Positions 26,013-35,178 of a DNA stretch of 64,000 bases are shown here, piece by piece. The translations under genes and the position numbers were made by a program. How positions within the stretch are numbered: position 1 is the stretch's first letter; the number at the start of each line of letters is the position of its first letter. The notes beneath the pieces were generated by a model, which had not been told where the DNA came from, did not search any database, and saw only the letters and a list, made by a program, of their open reading frames with translations. Source of the stretch: JAKEFM01 sp035695825 (GTDB lineage: Bacteria > Planctomycetota > UBA1135 > JAKEFM01); NCBI GenBank assembly GCA_035695825.1, contig DASRRH010000027.1, forward strand, positions 1 through 64,000, written 5' to 3'.

Positions 26013-27526
26013 CGGGGTGCGGGGGGCCGAAGGAGGAGCCGGACTTCCCCCAGGATCTCGCGCTGGATCCCGGGCATGAGGAGCCGCCCCGCGAGGACGT
26101 AGGCGAGCACGCCGACGGCGACCTCTGCCCCGAGCCTCCCGAGCGGACCGAGCGTCGCGCCGAGGACGGAGCCCGCGAGGAGGACGGTCCCCGTCATGGC
26201 GGCCGCCGCGGCGAAAGGACCGGAGAGGTCGGCGAGGATCTCGCGGGCCGAGACGGCCGCGAAGCGCGCGGCGGCCCGGACGACGACCGCCGTCGCCGCC
26301 GCGGCGGCTAGGACGCAAGCGCCCGCAGCCCCCGGGAGACCGAAGGCGGGGACCGCGAGGAGCAACCCCGCCACCTGGACGAGCAGCATCGCGCCCTGTC
26401 CGACGGTCACGGCGCGGGGCCGTCCGCTCGAGAAGACGACCGGGCGGCTCACCCGCTCGAAGGAGAGGACCAGGGCGAAGAGGCAGAGGATCCGAAGCGG
26501 AACGATCGCTCCGGCCCACTTCCCGGGTTCCCCCGCGGGGTTGAGCACGCCGCGGACGAAGTCGGGGGCGACCGAGGCGAGACCGAGCGTCAGGGGAAAG
26601 ACGACCACCCCTGTCGCGCGCAGCGTGGCCCGCCATCCCTTCCGCTGGGCGACGGCGTCGCCCCTCCGCAGGGCGAAGGCGGGGTAGAGCGTCTCAGAGA
26701 GGAGCTGCGCGACCTCGGCGACCGCCCAACTGCCGTAGACGTAGGCCTGCCCGTAGTCGCCGAGCGCTTCGCTGCCGAGCAGTTTCCCGACGATCGCCTT
26801 GTCGACGTTGCCGACCGCGAAAGTGAGGAGGTCCGCGACGAGGACGAACTTGCCGAACGCGAGGATCTCGCGTGCGACCTCCGGATCGAGGCGGAGCCGC
26901 GGCTTCCATGGCGAGAAGGCGACGTAGCATGCCCAGGAGACGAGGCTCCCCGCGACGTAGCCCACGACGAAGCTCCAGACCCGCGCGCCGAGGAGCGCGG
27001 CGACGAGGACTCCCGCCCCCTTCGCCGCCTCTCCCGCAAACTGGGCGAACCGCGTTCGGCCGTGCCGATAGTCCCGGTAGAGGCGCACGCTCGGAATGAA
27101 GAAGAGGCCCGAGGCGACCGTCGGGAGGAGGACCGACCAGATGACCGGGGCGAGGAGAGCCCGACCGTAGAACGACGCCCAGAGAGGCGCGGCCGCGGCG
27201 AGGAGCACTCCGGCGGCGAGGAGCGCGACGAGACGGAGCGTGAAGGCGGTCTCGAGCGTGGCCGGATCGTCGCGCTGGCGCTGCACGACCGCCGTCGCGA
27301 TGCCCATCTCGCTGAACCGCGCGAAGAGACCCGTGAGGACGGTGGCGATCGCGAACAGGCCGAAGTCCTCCCTCGGCATCACCCGCGCCAGGACGATGGC
27401 GACGGCCCAGTTGACCACCCACGAGAGACCTTTCCAGAGGGTCGCGAGCCCGAGGTTCGAGACCGCCGTCCGACGCAACCCCACCCCGACGGCGGAGGGC
27501 CCGGCCGGCGCCCCGGGAGCGCTCAT
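26009..27526 (-). CDS. Oligosaccharide flippase (Wzx/MATE-like exporter)
   Basis: 505 residues from ATG 27526, coupled by ATGA to the GT1 gene before it and the GT2 gene after. It has 12-14 predicted membrane helices and the typical polysaccharide-biosynthesis-protein opening (LWKGLSWVVNWAVAIVLAR followed by MPREDFGLFAI). FSEMGIATAVVQR and KAIVGKLLGSEALGDYGQAY are highly characteristic of the Wzx group. It moves lipid-linked oligosaccharide units from the inner to the outer leaflet, which fits its place between glycosyltransferases. Confidence 0.92.
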   Translation of the reverse strand: MSAPGAPAGPSAVGVGLRRTAVSNLGLATLWKGLSWVVNWAVAIVLARVMPREDFGLFAIATVLTGLFARFSEMGIATAVVQRQRDDPATLETAFTLRLVALLAAGVLLAAAAPLWASFYGRALLAPVIWSVLLPTVASGLFFIPSVRLYRDYRHGRTRFAQFAGEAAKGAGVLVAALLGARVWSFVVGYVAGSLVSWACYVAFSPWKPRLRLDPEVAREILAFGKFVLVADLLTFAVGNVDKAIVGKLLGSEALGDYGQAYVYGSWAVAEVAQLLSETLYPAFALRRGDAVAQRKGWRATLRATGVVVFPLTLGLASVAPDFVRGVLNPAGEPGKWAGAIVPLRILCLFALVLSFERVSRPVVFSSGRPRAVTVGQGAMLLVQVAGLLLAVPAFGLPGAAGACVLAAAAATAVVVRAAARFAAVSAREILADLSGPFAAAAAMTGTVLLAGSVLGATLGPLGRLGAEVAVGVLAYVLAGRLLMPGIQREILGEVRLLLRPPAPR

Positions 27527-28839
27527 GGAGAGACGGCGAGACGCCGTCCCGGTTCCGCGACCTCCCGCCCGGGCGGATCGGGCGAGGCGAGGAGGCCGCG
27601 CTCGGCAAGCCGCGTCACGACCTCCTGCGCGCGGGCTTCCCAGGAGTTGCGCCGCGCGAAGGCTCGGCCGCGCTCGACCTCCCCGGGGTCGTGCCGCGCC
27701 AGCGCCTCCCGAACCGCGCGTTCGAACGCCTCGGCTCCCTCCGCCACGCGGACGAATTCGCGCGCGCGGTCGGCCCCCGCGGCGTCCGTCGCGACGACGG
27801 GGCGGCCCGCGGCGAGGTACTCGTAAAGCTTGATCGCGTCGGCGTCCCGGGTCGACTCGTCGCGGCGAAAGGGGACGAGGCAGACGTCCATGCCGCGGTA
27901 GTAGCGCGGGATCTCGGCGGCCGGGCGGGGCCCGAGGCGACGGACGTTGGGGAGCGAGAAGAAGGCCTCCCCGGCCCCCGCGAGCCGCCGCTCGGGCCCA
28001 ACGAAGGCGAAGGTCCATTCGGGCCGGCGACGGGCGATGGCCTCGAGGAGCGGGAAGTCGAGGCGCGGGGAGAGGAAGCCGACGAATCCGAGGATCGGGC
28101 GGGGCAAGTCGGCGAGCTCGGGCGCGGGCGCCGTCGCAGGGTCCCCAGCCGCCTCGAAGAACGCGGGGTCGGTCGCGTTCGGGAGGAGGAAGGCGTTCGG
28201 GTTGAGCGCCTCCGCGCGGGCGCGCAGTCCCGGCGAGACGGCGAAGACCAGGTCGGCCCTCCGGAGCAGGGCCTCCGTCCTCCGCCTCGTCGGCTCGCGC
28301 TCCGGAGGGGAGGCGAAGGCCTCCCAGTCGTCGGACCAGTGGAGGACGAGGCCGCGAGAGGGGCCGGCGGCCTCGAGAAGCCACGGCTCCGCCGGGCGGT
28401 TCACCCAGAGCAGCGGTCCTGCGATCCCGAGTCGGCGCATCGCGCGGCGGAGTCCCGCGCGGACCCGCCCGCGGTCGAGCGCGCGCAGCCACCCCGCCCG
28501 CCCCGCAAAGGGGACGCGGTGGACGGGCGTCCAGACCGCGATCCGCTCGTCGGGCGAGGCGAGGGCCCCTCGGAGCGCCCGCCGCCGCGCTTCCTCCTCG
28601 CCCGGCTCCCGCCGCCGGGAGCCCTGGAGGAGTCGCGACGCCCACGCCTCCGGCTCGACGAAGAGCGCCCGGTGCATCTCGGGCCGGTGCGCGAGGCGGC
28701 GCATCAACCGGTGGATGTTCTTCTCGTACGCTCCCCAGGGGTCGTAGGAGAAGCAGACGAGGGAGACGCGGCCGCTCCCGACCGCCCCGCCCCTTCCCTT
28801 CTCCGGCGCGTGCCGCCCCGATGCGCTTGCGCCGACCAT
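27523..28839 (-). CDS. Family 1-like glycosyltransferase
   Basis: 438 residues from ATG 28839, the first gene of the glycan operon, with its stop overlapping the flippase start (ATGA). It has a GT-B fold: an N-terminal domain with VCFSYDPWGAYEKNIHRLM and an arginine-rich linker, then the nucleotide-sugar domain with ILGFVGFLSPRLD, FVGPERRL, and the donor-site acidic motif KLYEYLAAGRPVVATD, which also fits teichuronic-type GTs. The protein lacks membrane segments, so it works in the cytoplasm on a lipid-linked acceptor. Only 43 bases separate it from the divergent sulfatase-like gene, so the two share a control region. Confidence 0.85.
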   Translation of the reverse strand: MVGASASGRHAPEKGRGGAVGSGRVSLVCFSYDPWGAYEKNIHRLMRRLAHRPEMHRALFVEPEAWASRLLQGSRRREPGEEEARRRALRGALASPDERIAVWTPVHRVPFAGRAGWLRALDRGRVRAGLRRAMRRLGIAGPLLWVNRPAEPWLLEAAGPSRGLVLHWSDDWEAFASPPEREPTRRRTEALLRRADLVFAVSPGLRARAEALNPNAFLLPNATDPAFFEAAGDPATAPAPELADLPRPILGFVGFLSPRLDFPLLEAIARRRPEWTFAFVGPERRLAGAGEAFFSLPNVRRLGPRPAAEIPRYYRGMDVCLVPFRRDESTRDADAIKLYEYLAAGRPVVATDAAGADRAREFVRVAEGAEAFERAVREALARHDPGEVERGRAFARRNSWEARAQEVVTRLAERGLLASPDPPGREVAEPGRRLAVSP

Positions 28840-28882
28840 TTCGAGGCGGCTGAGTATACGCTCACCCCCCGCCGAGCCTCCG

Positions 28883-30931
28883 GTGCCCTCCGCCCGAACG
28901 CAATCCGTCCGCGACGCCGCGGTCGCCGGCTTCTGGTGCGGAGGGATCTTCGGGCTGGTCGAGACGCACGCCTGGATCTCGGCGCCGCTGCCGCCGAACG
29001 TCCTTTCCAGGGGGCTCGCCTCCCTGTTCCCCTGCCTTCTCGTGGGACTCCACGCGGCCGCGGGAGCGGCGGGCCTCGGGCTCCTCGCCTCGTCCGCGAG
29101 AGCCGCGAACCGCGCCTTCGGGAGGGCCACCTGGTTCGCGATCGGCGCCTTCCTCGTCGCCGCCGGCGCGCGCCTCGCGTCGATCTTGTCCGAGCGGCAG
29201 AGCCCCGAGATCGTCCCGACCGCGATCGAGGCGCTCGGGATCGGGGCCGTCTTCTCCCTGGCCGCGGGCGCGCTCGCGGGACGTCTCCCGGCAGACGGGC
29301 GCTCTCGACGGGTCCTCGCGTGGCGGTGCTCTGTGTTCTCTCTCGGGCTCCTCATGCTGGCCGCGAGCCCTCACCTCCATTCCCTCCCGCTGGGATACGT
29401 CCTCGGCGGCATGTCCGCAGTCGCCGCCCTGGTGCTCCCCCCGCCGAGATGGGTCGCCTCCAACCCGCTCGGTTTCAACGTCGGCTCTGCCGCAACGGCG
29501 TTTCTGTTCCTCGTCTACATCGGCAACAGCAGGAGCCTGGCGGACGCCCGTATCGGCAGGGCCTCGAAGCCGCTCCCGCAGGATCGGCGCGCGACCGCCG
29601 GCGGGCCCAACATCCTCCTCGTCACAATCGACGCGCTCCGCGCCGACGCGCTCGGCTGCTACGGCAACGCCGGGGCGCGCACGCCGAGCATCGACGCGCT
29701 CGCGGCGCGCGCCATCGCGTTCGAGCGCGCGTACGCGGCGGCGCCCTGGACGCTCGCCTCGCTGGCTGCCCTCCTCTACGGCCGCTTCCCCTCGGAGATC
29801 GGCGTCGGGCGGACGGGCGAGGAGTCGGGTCGCGTGCTCGAGTCGTTCCTGCGTGGCATGGTCCCGGCACCCGGCGGCCCCGGCCTCGAGGGGTTCTGGC
29901 GAATGACCGGCTACGCGCGCTCGGCCTGCGTGACGAACTTCTGGTGCGACGGGCGGTTCGGTCTCGGCGTCGCCTTCGAGCGTTACGACCGGCTCGACGG
30001 ACCGGGGTTGTTTGCCGTGCTCCGTCCGCTCCGCATCGCCCGGCTCGCGCGGAGGATTCGCCCCGAGCTCGACCGCTCCTCGGTCCGCGCGGACGAGGTG
30101 ACCCGAGCCGCCATCGCCGAGCTCGAGCGCCTCCGCGGGAGGCGATTCTTCCTCTGGGTCCACTTCCTCGACCCGCACCTTCCCTACGACGCGCCCGCCT
30201 CGGCCCACCGGATCCCGCAGTCGATGCTGGACGACCTCCGCGCCGGCCGGTTCGCCCCGTCCGCGACGCGCGAAGGGGTCCGCGCCGCCTACGAGGACGA
30301 GGTCGACTACGCCGACCGCGAGCTCGGGAAGCTGTTCGCGTACCTCCGCACGAGCAGAATCGAGAAGGAGACGCTCGTCGCCCTCACGGCCGACCACGGC
30401 GAGGAGTTCTGGGAGCACGGCGGCTTCGAGCACGGCCATTCGCTCCACGACGAGGTGCTGCGCGTCCCCCTCCTCCTCGCCTTCCCCGACGGCCGCCACG
30501 CGGGGCGGCGCGTCCCGGGGACGGTGAGCCTCCTCGACCTCGCCCCGACGCTTCTCGAGGTCGCCGGCCAGGCAGTGGAGAGCCGGGTGCCGGCTGCCTC
30601 CCTCCTCCCGCTCCTCGAGGGGAACGGCGCGCCGCGGATCGCGTTCTCCGAGAGCCTCCTCTACGGCGACGAAGCGAAGTCGCTCCGCACCGACCGCTGG
30701 CGCCTGATCCTCCGCCACGGGGAGGCGGAGCCGGTCGTCCTCGACTACGCGCGCAACCCGCTCGGCGAGGTCACGAAGGCGGAAGGGAACGAGGAGGTCC
30801 GGGCGCTGCGCTCGACCCTCCTCGAGTGGGCCGGCCGCATGCGCGAGGAGGCGAGGAGGAGCGGGGCGTGGATCTCCGCCGACGACGCCGAGGTCGAACG
30901 CGCGCTCCGCGCGCTCGGCTACCTCCGGTGA
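28883..30931 (+). CDS. Membrane-anchored alkaline-phosphatase-superfamily (sulfatase-like) protein
   Basis: 682 residues from GTG 28883. The first ~215 residues carry six or seven hydrophobic helices; the rest is a sulfatase-fold domain: ILLVTIDALRADALGCYG (metal Asp pair), AAPWTLASLAALLYGRFP where the catalytic residue sits, FFLWVHFLDPHLPY, and LTADHGEEFWEHG (metal DHG). Classical sulfatases need Cys or Ser in CxPxR for formylglycine; here the site reads P-W-T-L-A-S, so threonine is the likely nucleophile, as in LtaS- or phosphoethanolamine-transferase-like enzymes. It may add or remove a phospho- or sulfo-group on the glycan. The stop overlaps the next start by four bases. Confidence 0.85.
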   Translation: MPSARTQSVRDAAVAGFWCGGIFGLVETHAWISAPLPPNVLSRGLASLFPCLLVGLHAAAGAAGLGLLASSARAANRAFGRATWFAIGAFLVAAGARLASILSERQSPEIVPTAIEALGIGAVFSLAAGALAGRLPADGRSRRVLAWRCSVFSLGLLMLAASPHLHSLPLGYVLGGMSAVAALVLPPPRWVASNPLGFNVGSAATAFLFLVYIGNSRSLADARIGRASKPLPQDRRATAGGPNILLVTIDALRADALGCYGNAGARTPSIDALAARAIAFERAYAAAPWTLASLAALLYGRFPSEIGVGRTGEESGRVLESFLRGMVPAPGGPGLEGFWRMTGYARSACVTNFWCDGRFGLGVAFERYDRLDGPGLFAVLRPLRIARLARRIRPELDRSSVRADEVTRAAIAELERLRGRRFFLWVHFLDPHLPYDAPASAHRIPQSMLDDLRAGRFAPSATREGVRAAYEDEVDYADRELGKLFAYLRTSRIEKETLVALTADHGEEFWEHGGFEHGHSLHDEVLRVPLLLAFPDGRHAGRRVPGTVSLLDLAPTLLEVAGQAVESRVPAASLLPLLEGNGAPRIAFSESLLYGDEAKSLRTDRWRLILRHGEAEPVVLDYARNPLGEVTKAEGNEEVRALRSTLLEWAGRMREEARRSGAWISADDAEVERALRALGYLR

Positions 30932-33072
30932 AGCGGGCCCTCGCGGCGTTCCTCCGCGGAACGTCGCTCGCCTTCTGGACCCTCCTCCTCGCGCGGTCGG
31001 TCTGGGCGGGGCTCCGCTTCCGCGCACCGGGCGAGCCCGTCTGGCTCGTCGTCGCGGACCGGGCGGAGCGCGACGGCCCGCGGCTGGCGCTCCTCGCCCT
31101 TGGCGCCGGCGGCCTCTCCGCCCTCCTCCGACGGCGACGCGATCGGGAGGGGCGCGCCGCGACTCTCCCCCTCCTCGGCCCCCTCCTCCTCCTCGTCGGC
31201 TTCCCCGTCCTCCGAAGCCTCTCGCCGCGGCCGTTTGAGGACGTGACCGGAGAATCGGGCGTCGGAGCGCCGGGCGACCTCGTCGCCGATTCCTTCGACG
31301 CCGCCTGCGCCGACGTCGACGGGGACGGCGACCCCGACCTCCTCGTCAACCACCACAACCTCCGCGATCTTGTCCTCCTCCGGAACGAAGGGAATCTCCG
31401 ATTCCGCGACGTCTCTCGGGAGTCCGGGCTCGTACCGGAAATCGGCGTCGGGGCGCTCTTGGGCGAGCCGAGGGATTCGCCGCCCGAGGGGGGATTCGAC
31501 CTCTTCCACGACCCGCCGCGGGGAGAGTCGGCCCTCGGGAAGTGGCGCGTCCGGTGGCGGGCCGGCCCGACGCGCAGGCGGTTCGAGGGAACGGTCGAGA
31601 CGAACGGCCCCATCCTCGCCGCTTCGGCGATCGGCGCCCGTTGCGAGGTCGCGGGCGACGCCCGCTCCCTCCGGTTCGACTCGGCCGGGCCTTCCGCGCG
31701 TGGCGCGCTCGACTTCGAGACGAAGTTCCTCGAGGGGACCTACCGCTTCGCGTTTCGCGCCGACGGACGCTCCGAACCGGAGCGCGTGCGGATCGGACCG
31801 CGGGCGCTGTGCCCGAAGGAGATGCCGTTCCGACTCGTCCTCGGAGACCCGCACGGAGTCGCGTTCGGCGACGCCGACGGCGACGGGGATGTCGACCTTT
31901 TCGTCGCGGAGGGGGCCATGGAGGGGGAACTCCGCCCGCCGACCGAGCCCAAGGCGGACCGGTTCTTCCGGAACGAAGGAGGCCGCTTCACGGAGGGCGC
32001 GGTCGGGGTGGGGATCTCGAACCCCTACGGCCGCGGTCGTTGCGCGGCATGGCTCGACCTCGACCGCGACGGCCTGTCGGACCTGTTCGTCGGGAATCTG
32101 CGCCAGCCCTCGCTCTTCTTCCGGGGCGTGGGGGGGGGGCGGTTCGCCGAGGAGGGGGCGGCGCGGGGCCTCGCCCTCGAGGAGGCGTCCTGCATCCGCT
32201 GGTTCGATCTCGACGGCGACGGGGACTTCGACCTCCTCTCGCTCGCCCCGCTTGCGCTCTACCGGAACGAGAACGGTCGCCTCGTCGAGACTGCCGACGC
32301 CGCGGGCCTGCCCCGCGGCGCGTTCGAAGGGCGGGCCGCACAGGGCTTCTTCCCCGAGGTCTCCGCATCCTTCGCCGACGTCGACGGGGACGGCGATCAG
32401 GACCTCTACCTCGCGGGGCCGGAGCCCGAGGGGAGCCGGCTCTTCGAGCGCACGGGGGAGACCTTCGCCGACGCGACGGCACGGAGCGGCCTCCCGCGGG
32501 GCGTCCGGCACGCCGCGTTCGGCGACTACGACGACGACGGAAGGGTCGACGTCTACCTGGTCATGCAGACCGGGCCGAGCCGGCTCTTTCGGAACGAGGG
32601 GGGCGGCTGGTTCGCCGACCGGACGAGGGCGTGCGGCCTCGCCCTCGACGGATCGGTGGGGCGCACGGCGCTTTGGCTCGACGCCGACGGCGACGGGACG
32701 CTCGACCTCCTCGTGCTCGACCGCACGGAGCGACGACCCTGGGACTCCTTCTTCGATCCCGCGGGCCCGCACCGCCTCTTCCGGAACCGCGCCGCCGGGT
32801 CGAATCGCTGGCTCGAGATCACGCTCCGACCGCGGCGCAGCGGGGCGGGGGGGATCGGCTCACGGGTCCGCGTCGTCACGGACGCGGCGGAGCAGGTCCA
32901 GGTCGCGGGCGATCGCTGGCTCTCCGTCTACGGCCAGAGCCTCGCGCCCCTCCACTTCGGCCTGGGGGGCGCCGATCGCGTCCGCTCCCTCGAGGTGCTC
33001 TGGCCCTCGGGGCGCCGGAGCCTATCGGCCGACCTCTCCCCGAACCGGGGGGTCGTGGTCGAGGAGCCGTGA
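30928..33072 (+). CDS. Membrane ASPIC/FG-GAP (UnbV-like) repeat protein
   Basis: 714 residues from GTG 30928, coupled by GTGA to the sulfatase-like gene. Two N-terminal membrane helices (residues ~10-30 and ~50-85) precede a series of Asp-rich calcium-loop repeats (DVDGDGDPDLL, DADGDGDVDLFV, DLDGDGDFDLL, DVDGDGDQDLYL, DYDDDGRVDVYL, DADGDGTLDLLVL). The protein ends in a C-terminal ASPIC/UnbV domain (NRWLEITLRPRRSGAGGIGSR, then LHFGLGG, VLWPSG). A non-propeller beta insert interrupts the repeats (about residues 190-300). A ten-G run at 32130-32139 is in frame. Extracytoplasmic binding or adhesion is inferred; partnership with the membrane enzyme upstream is likely from coupling. Confidence 0.9.
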   Translation: MKRALAAFLRGTSLAFWTLLLARSVWAGLRFRAPGEPVWLVVADRAERDGPRLALLALGAGGLSALLRRRRDREGRAATLPLLGPLLLLVGFPVLRSLSPRPFEDVTGESGVGAPGDLVADSFDAACADVDGDGDPDLLVNHHNLRDLVLLRNEGNLRFRDVSRESGLVPEIGVGALLGEPRDSPPEGGFDLFHDPPRGESALGKWRVRWRAGPTRRRFEGTVETNGPILAASAIGARCEVAGDARSLRFDSAGPSARGALDFETKFLEGTYRFAFRADGRSEPERVRIGPRALCPKEMPFRLVLGDPHGVAFGDADGDGDVDLFVAEGAMEGELRPPTEPKADRFFRNEGGRFTEGAVGVGISNPYGRGRCAAWLDLDRDGLSDLFVGNLRQPSLFFRGVGGGRFAEEGAARGLALEEASCIRWFDLDGDGDFDLLSLAPLALYRNENGRLVETADAAGLPRGAFEGRAAQGFFPEVSASFADVDGDGDQDLYLAGPEPEGSRLFERTGETFADATARSGLPRGVRHAAFGDYDDDGRVDVYLVMQTGPSRLFRNEGGGWFADRTRACGLALDGSVGRTALWLDADGDGTLDLLVLDRTERRPWDSFFDPAGPHRLFRNRAAGSNRWLEITLRPRRSGAGGIGSRVRVVTDAAEQVQVAGDRWLSVYGQSLAPLHFGLGGADRVRSLEVLWPSGRRSLSADLSPNRGVVVEEP

Positions 33073-33139
33073 TTCCCCGCCTTTGCCGCGTGCGACCCCG
33101 CGTCTATCCTCGGCTCCGCCGAGAGCCCCCGAGGTCCCG

Positions 33140-33520
33140 ATGAGAGAGTTCCGCGTCTCGCTGCCGAATCGACCCGGCGAACTCGCCCGACTCGCCGAGA
33201 TCTTCTCCGCGAAGGAGATCAACCTGAAGTCCGTCGCCGTCGTCGCCGAAGGAAACCGGGCGATCGCCTGCCTCGTGGCGGACGACGTGACCGCCGCCCG
33301 GGAGGCCCTCCAGGACGCGCGCGTCCCCTTCGCCGAGGCCGAACTCCTGACGGAGCTCGTCGAGAACGAGCCCGGCGTCGTCGCCGGCCTCGCGACGAAG
33401 CTCACCGGGGCGGGCGTCAACGTCGAGTCGCTCTACGTCCTCGCGCGCGACTCCGAGCTGACCGAGCTCGGGTTCACCGTCGACGACCCGAAGAAGGCGA
33501 AGAAGGCCCTCGGGCACTGA
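33140..33520 (+). CDS. ACT-domain protein (two ACT repeats)
   Basis: 126 residues from ATG 33140 with GAGG at 33131. It consists of two tandem ACT modules: FRVSLPNRPGELARLAEIFSA near the start and LVENEPGVVAGLATKLTGAGVNVESLYVL in the second half. ACT modules bind small regulatory ligands, usually amino acids. No enzyme domain is attached, so it is a free-standing ACT protein, possibly a regulatory subunit. A TATCCT box lies at 33105-33110 with TTGCCG 16 bases before it. It is convergent with the TPR gene (15-base gap). Confidence 0.85.
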   Translation: MREFRVSLPNRPGELARLAEIFSAKEINLKSVAVVAEGNRAIACLVADDVTAAREALQDARVPFAEAELLTELVENEPGVVAGLATKLTGAGVNVESLYVLARDSELTELGFTVDDPKKAKKALGH

Positions 33521-33535
33521 CGTGGCGCGCGCCCC

Positions 33536-34336
33536 TCACCCCCCCCCTTCCCGGAGGAGGCGCTCGAGGGTCCGCTGTCGCATCGGGTGTCTTTCGAGCC
33601 GCAGGGCCCGCGCGGCGAGAGCTCGCGCTTCCGCGCGACGTCCCTGTCCCTCCAGCAGCTCCGCGAGGCCCTCGAGAGCCCCGAGGTGGTCGGGGTTCCA
33701 CTCCAGGGCGGCGCGGTACTCGACCTCCGCCCCGGCCGCGTCTCCCCGGACAACGAGGAGCGAGGCGAGATCGTGGTGGATGTCGGCGTCCTCCGGGCGG
33801 AGGTCCCGCGCGGCGCGTAGCTCCCCTTCCGCCTCGCCCAGGAGGGGAGCGTCCCCCCCGCCTCCGTCGAGCGCCTTGCGGTAGAGCGCGGCGGCGAGGG
33901 TGCGGCGCCCCGAGGGGTCGCCGGGAACTTCCGCCGCATAGCGCCGCAACCGGGGCAGCGCCTCCTCCAGATCGCCGATCCGCAGGCGCGCGGCCCCCGA
34001 CCGGAACACGGCGTCCAGGTCCCCGGATGCACGCCCGGCCAGCCGCTCGTAGAGGGCGATCGCGGCCCGCTCCTCCCCGAGCGTCTCGTGCAGGCGGGCC
34101 TTGAGGCGCAGGGACTCCACGTGCTCCGGGTCGCGTTCCAGCAGGACGGCGACGATCTCGACGGCAGCCCGGGTATAGCCCGCATCGGCGAGCGCGCGCG
34201 CGTGCGCCAGGTGCGCATCGAGGGAATCGGAGGGGCCGGGCGCGGGGCGCACGGGATCCCCCCGAGGTCCGGCGCAGGCGCACGTCCCGAGGAGCCAGAG
34301 CCCGAGCGCACGGAGGGAGAGGATCGCTGCGGCCAA
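33536..34336 (-). CDS. TPR-repeat protein, probably exported
   Basis: 266 residues from TTG 34336. The start gives a short hydrophobic signal (ILSLRALGLWLLGTCACAG); the Cys-rich end looks lipoprotein-like but is not a standard lipobox. From residue ~40 onward it is made of tetratricopeptide repeats (AHARALADAGYTRAAVEIV, ALYRKALDGG..., LASLLVVRGDAAGAEVEYR, ALEGLAELLEGQGRRAEAR), roughly five or six units. TPR proteins are protein-binding scaffolds; the partner is not evident. It shares a short upstream region with the divergent HAD gene. Confidence 0.85.
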   Translation of the reverse strand: MAAAILSLRALGLWLLGTCACAGPRGDPVRPAPGPSDSLDAHLAHARALADAGYTRAAVEIVAVLLERDPEHVESLRLKARLHETLGEERAAIALYERLAGRASGDLDAVFRSGAARLRIGDLEEALPRLRRYAAEVPGDPSGRRTLAAALYRKALDGGGGDAPLLGEAEGELRAARDLRPEDADIHHDLASLLVVRGDAAGAEVEYRAALEWNPDHLGALEGLAELLEGQGRRAEARALAARALRLERHPMRQRTLERLLREGGG

Positions 34337-34410
34337 GGATGCGCGGTCGAGCGGGCGCGGGCCGGCCCGGGCCGGTATGGTACCCGGCCCCGCGTCCCGT
34401 CCTCCCGCCC

Positions 34411-35178
34411 GTGTCCCCTCGCCCGAATCCCGCGCGCCCCGTCCGCGCGGTGTTCTTCGACGCCGGGAACACCCTCTTCCGGGAGCACCCGATGCGGTGG
34501 GAGATCTACGCCTCGGTCGCGCGGGAATTCGGCATGCGCTTCGACGCGGACCGGATGCGGGCGGAGATGATCCGCGCGCACGCGGCCCTTCCCATCCGCG
34601 TGGACGGCTCCTTCCGCTACACGAACGGCTGGTTCCGCGCGTACGTCGCGGAGGTCTTCCGGCCCCTCGGTGCCGCCGAGGCCGAGTTGCCGGCGATCGC
34701 GGAGCGGCTCTTCGCGACCTTTCGGGACCGCCGATCGTTCTTCGTGTTCCCCGAGGTCGACGAGGTGACCCGGGCCCTCCGCGCGCGCGGGCTCGTCCTC
34801 GCGGTGATCTCGAACTGGAGCCCGAGGCTGCCGCGCCTCCTCGAGGACCTCTCCCTCGCCGACCGGTTCGACTTCACGCTCTGCTCGGCGATCGAGGAGG
34901 TCGAGAAGCCCGACCCCGAGATCTTCGCCCGTGCCCTCGCCCGGGGCGGCGTCGAACCCGCGGAGGCCGTCCACGTTGGGGATTCCGCGGAGAAGGACGT
35001 CGCGGGCGCGCTCGCCGCCGGGATCGCCCCGGCGCTCCTCGATCGGGAGGGGCCCCGCGGGCTCGAAGGGGACATGGCGGACCCGGAGACCGACGCGACG
35101 CCGGAGACCGACGGCCGAGTGGCCCACGTCCGCGACCTGCGCGGACTCCTCCCCCTGGTGGAGGGGCGGCTCCGGTGA
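34411..35178 (+). CDS. HAD-superfamily (subfamily IA) hydrolase, second copy
   Basis: 255 residues from GTG 34411, preferred to the in-frame start 24 codons upstream because the added residues are low-complexity. A TATGGT box lies at 34376-34381. Motif I is FFDAGNTLF, motif II VISNWSPRLPR, motif III EKPDPEIFARAL, motif IV VHVGDSAEKDVAGA; the cap lies between I and II. As in the gene at 6006, the second Asp of motif I is Gly. Substrate unknown. Its stop overlaps the MoxR start by four bases (GTGA). Confidence 0.85.
   Translation: MSPRPNPARPVRAVFFDAGNTLFREHPMRWEIYASVAREFGMRFDADRMRAEMIRAHAALPIRVDGSFRYTNGWFRAYVAEVFRPLGAAEAELPAIAERLFATFRDRRSFFVFPEVDEVTRALRARGLVLAVISNWSPRLPRLLEDLSLADRFDFTLCSAIEEVEKPDPEIFARALARGGVEPAEAVHVGDSAEKDVAGALAAGIAPALLDREGPRGLEGDMADPETDATPETDGRVAHVRDLRGLLPLVEGRLR

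Noticed and set aside
32130..32139. G10 run in the ASPIC gene as a second phase-variable tract
   Set aside because: The reading frame continues intact across it and encodes a plausible Gly-rich loop.
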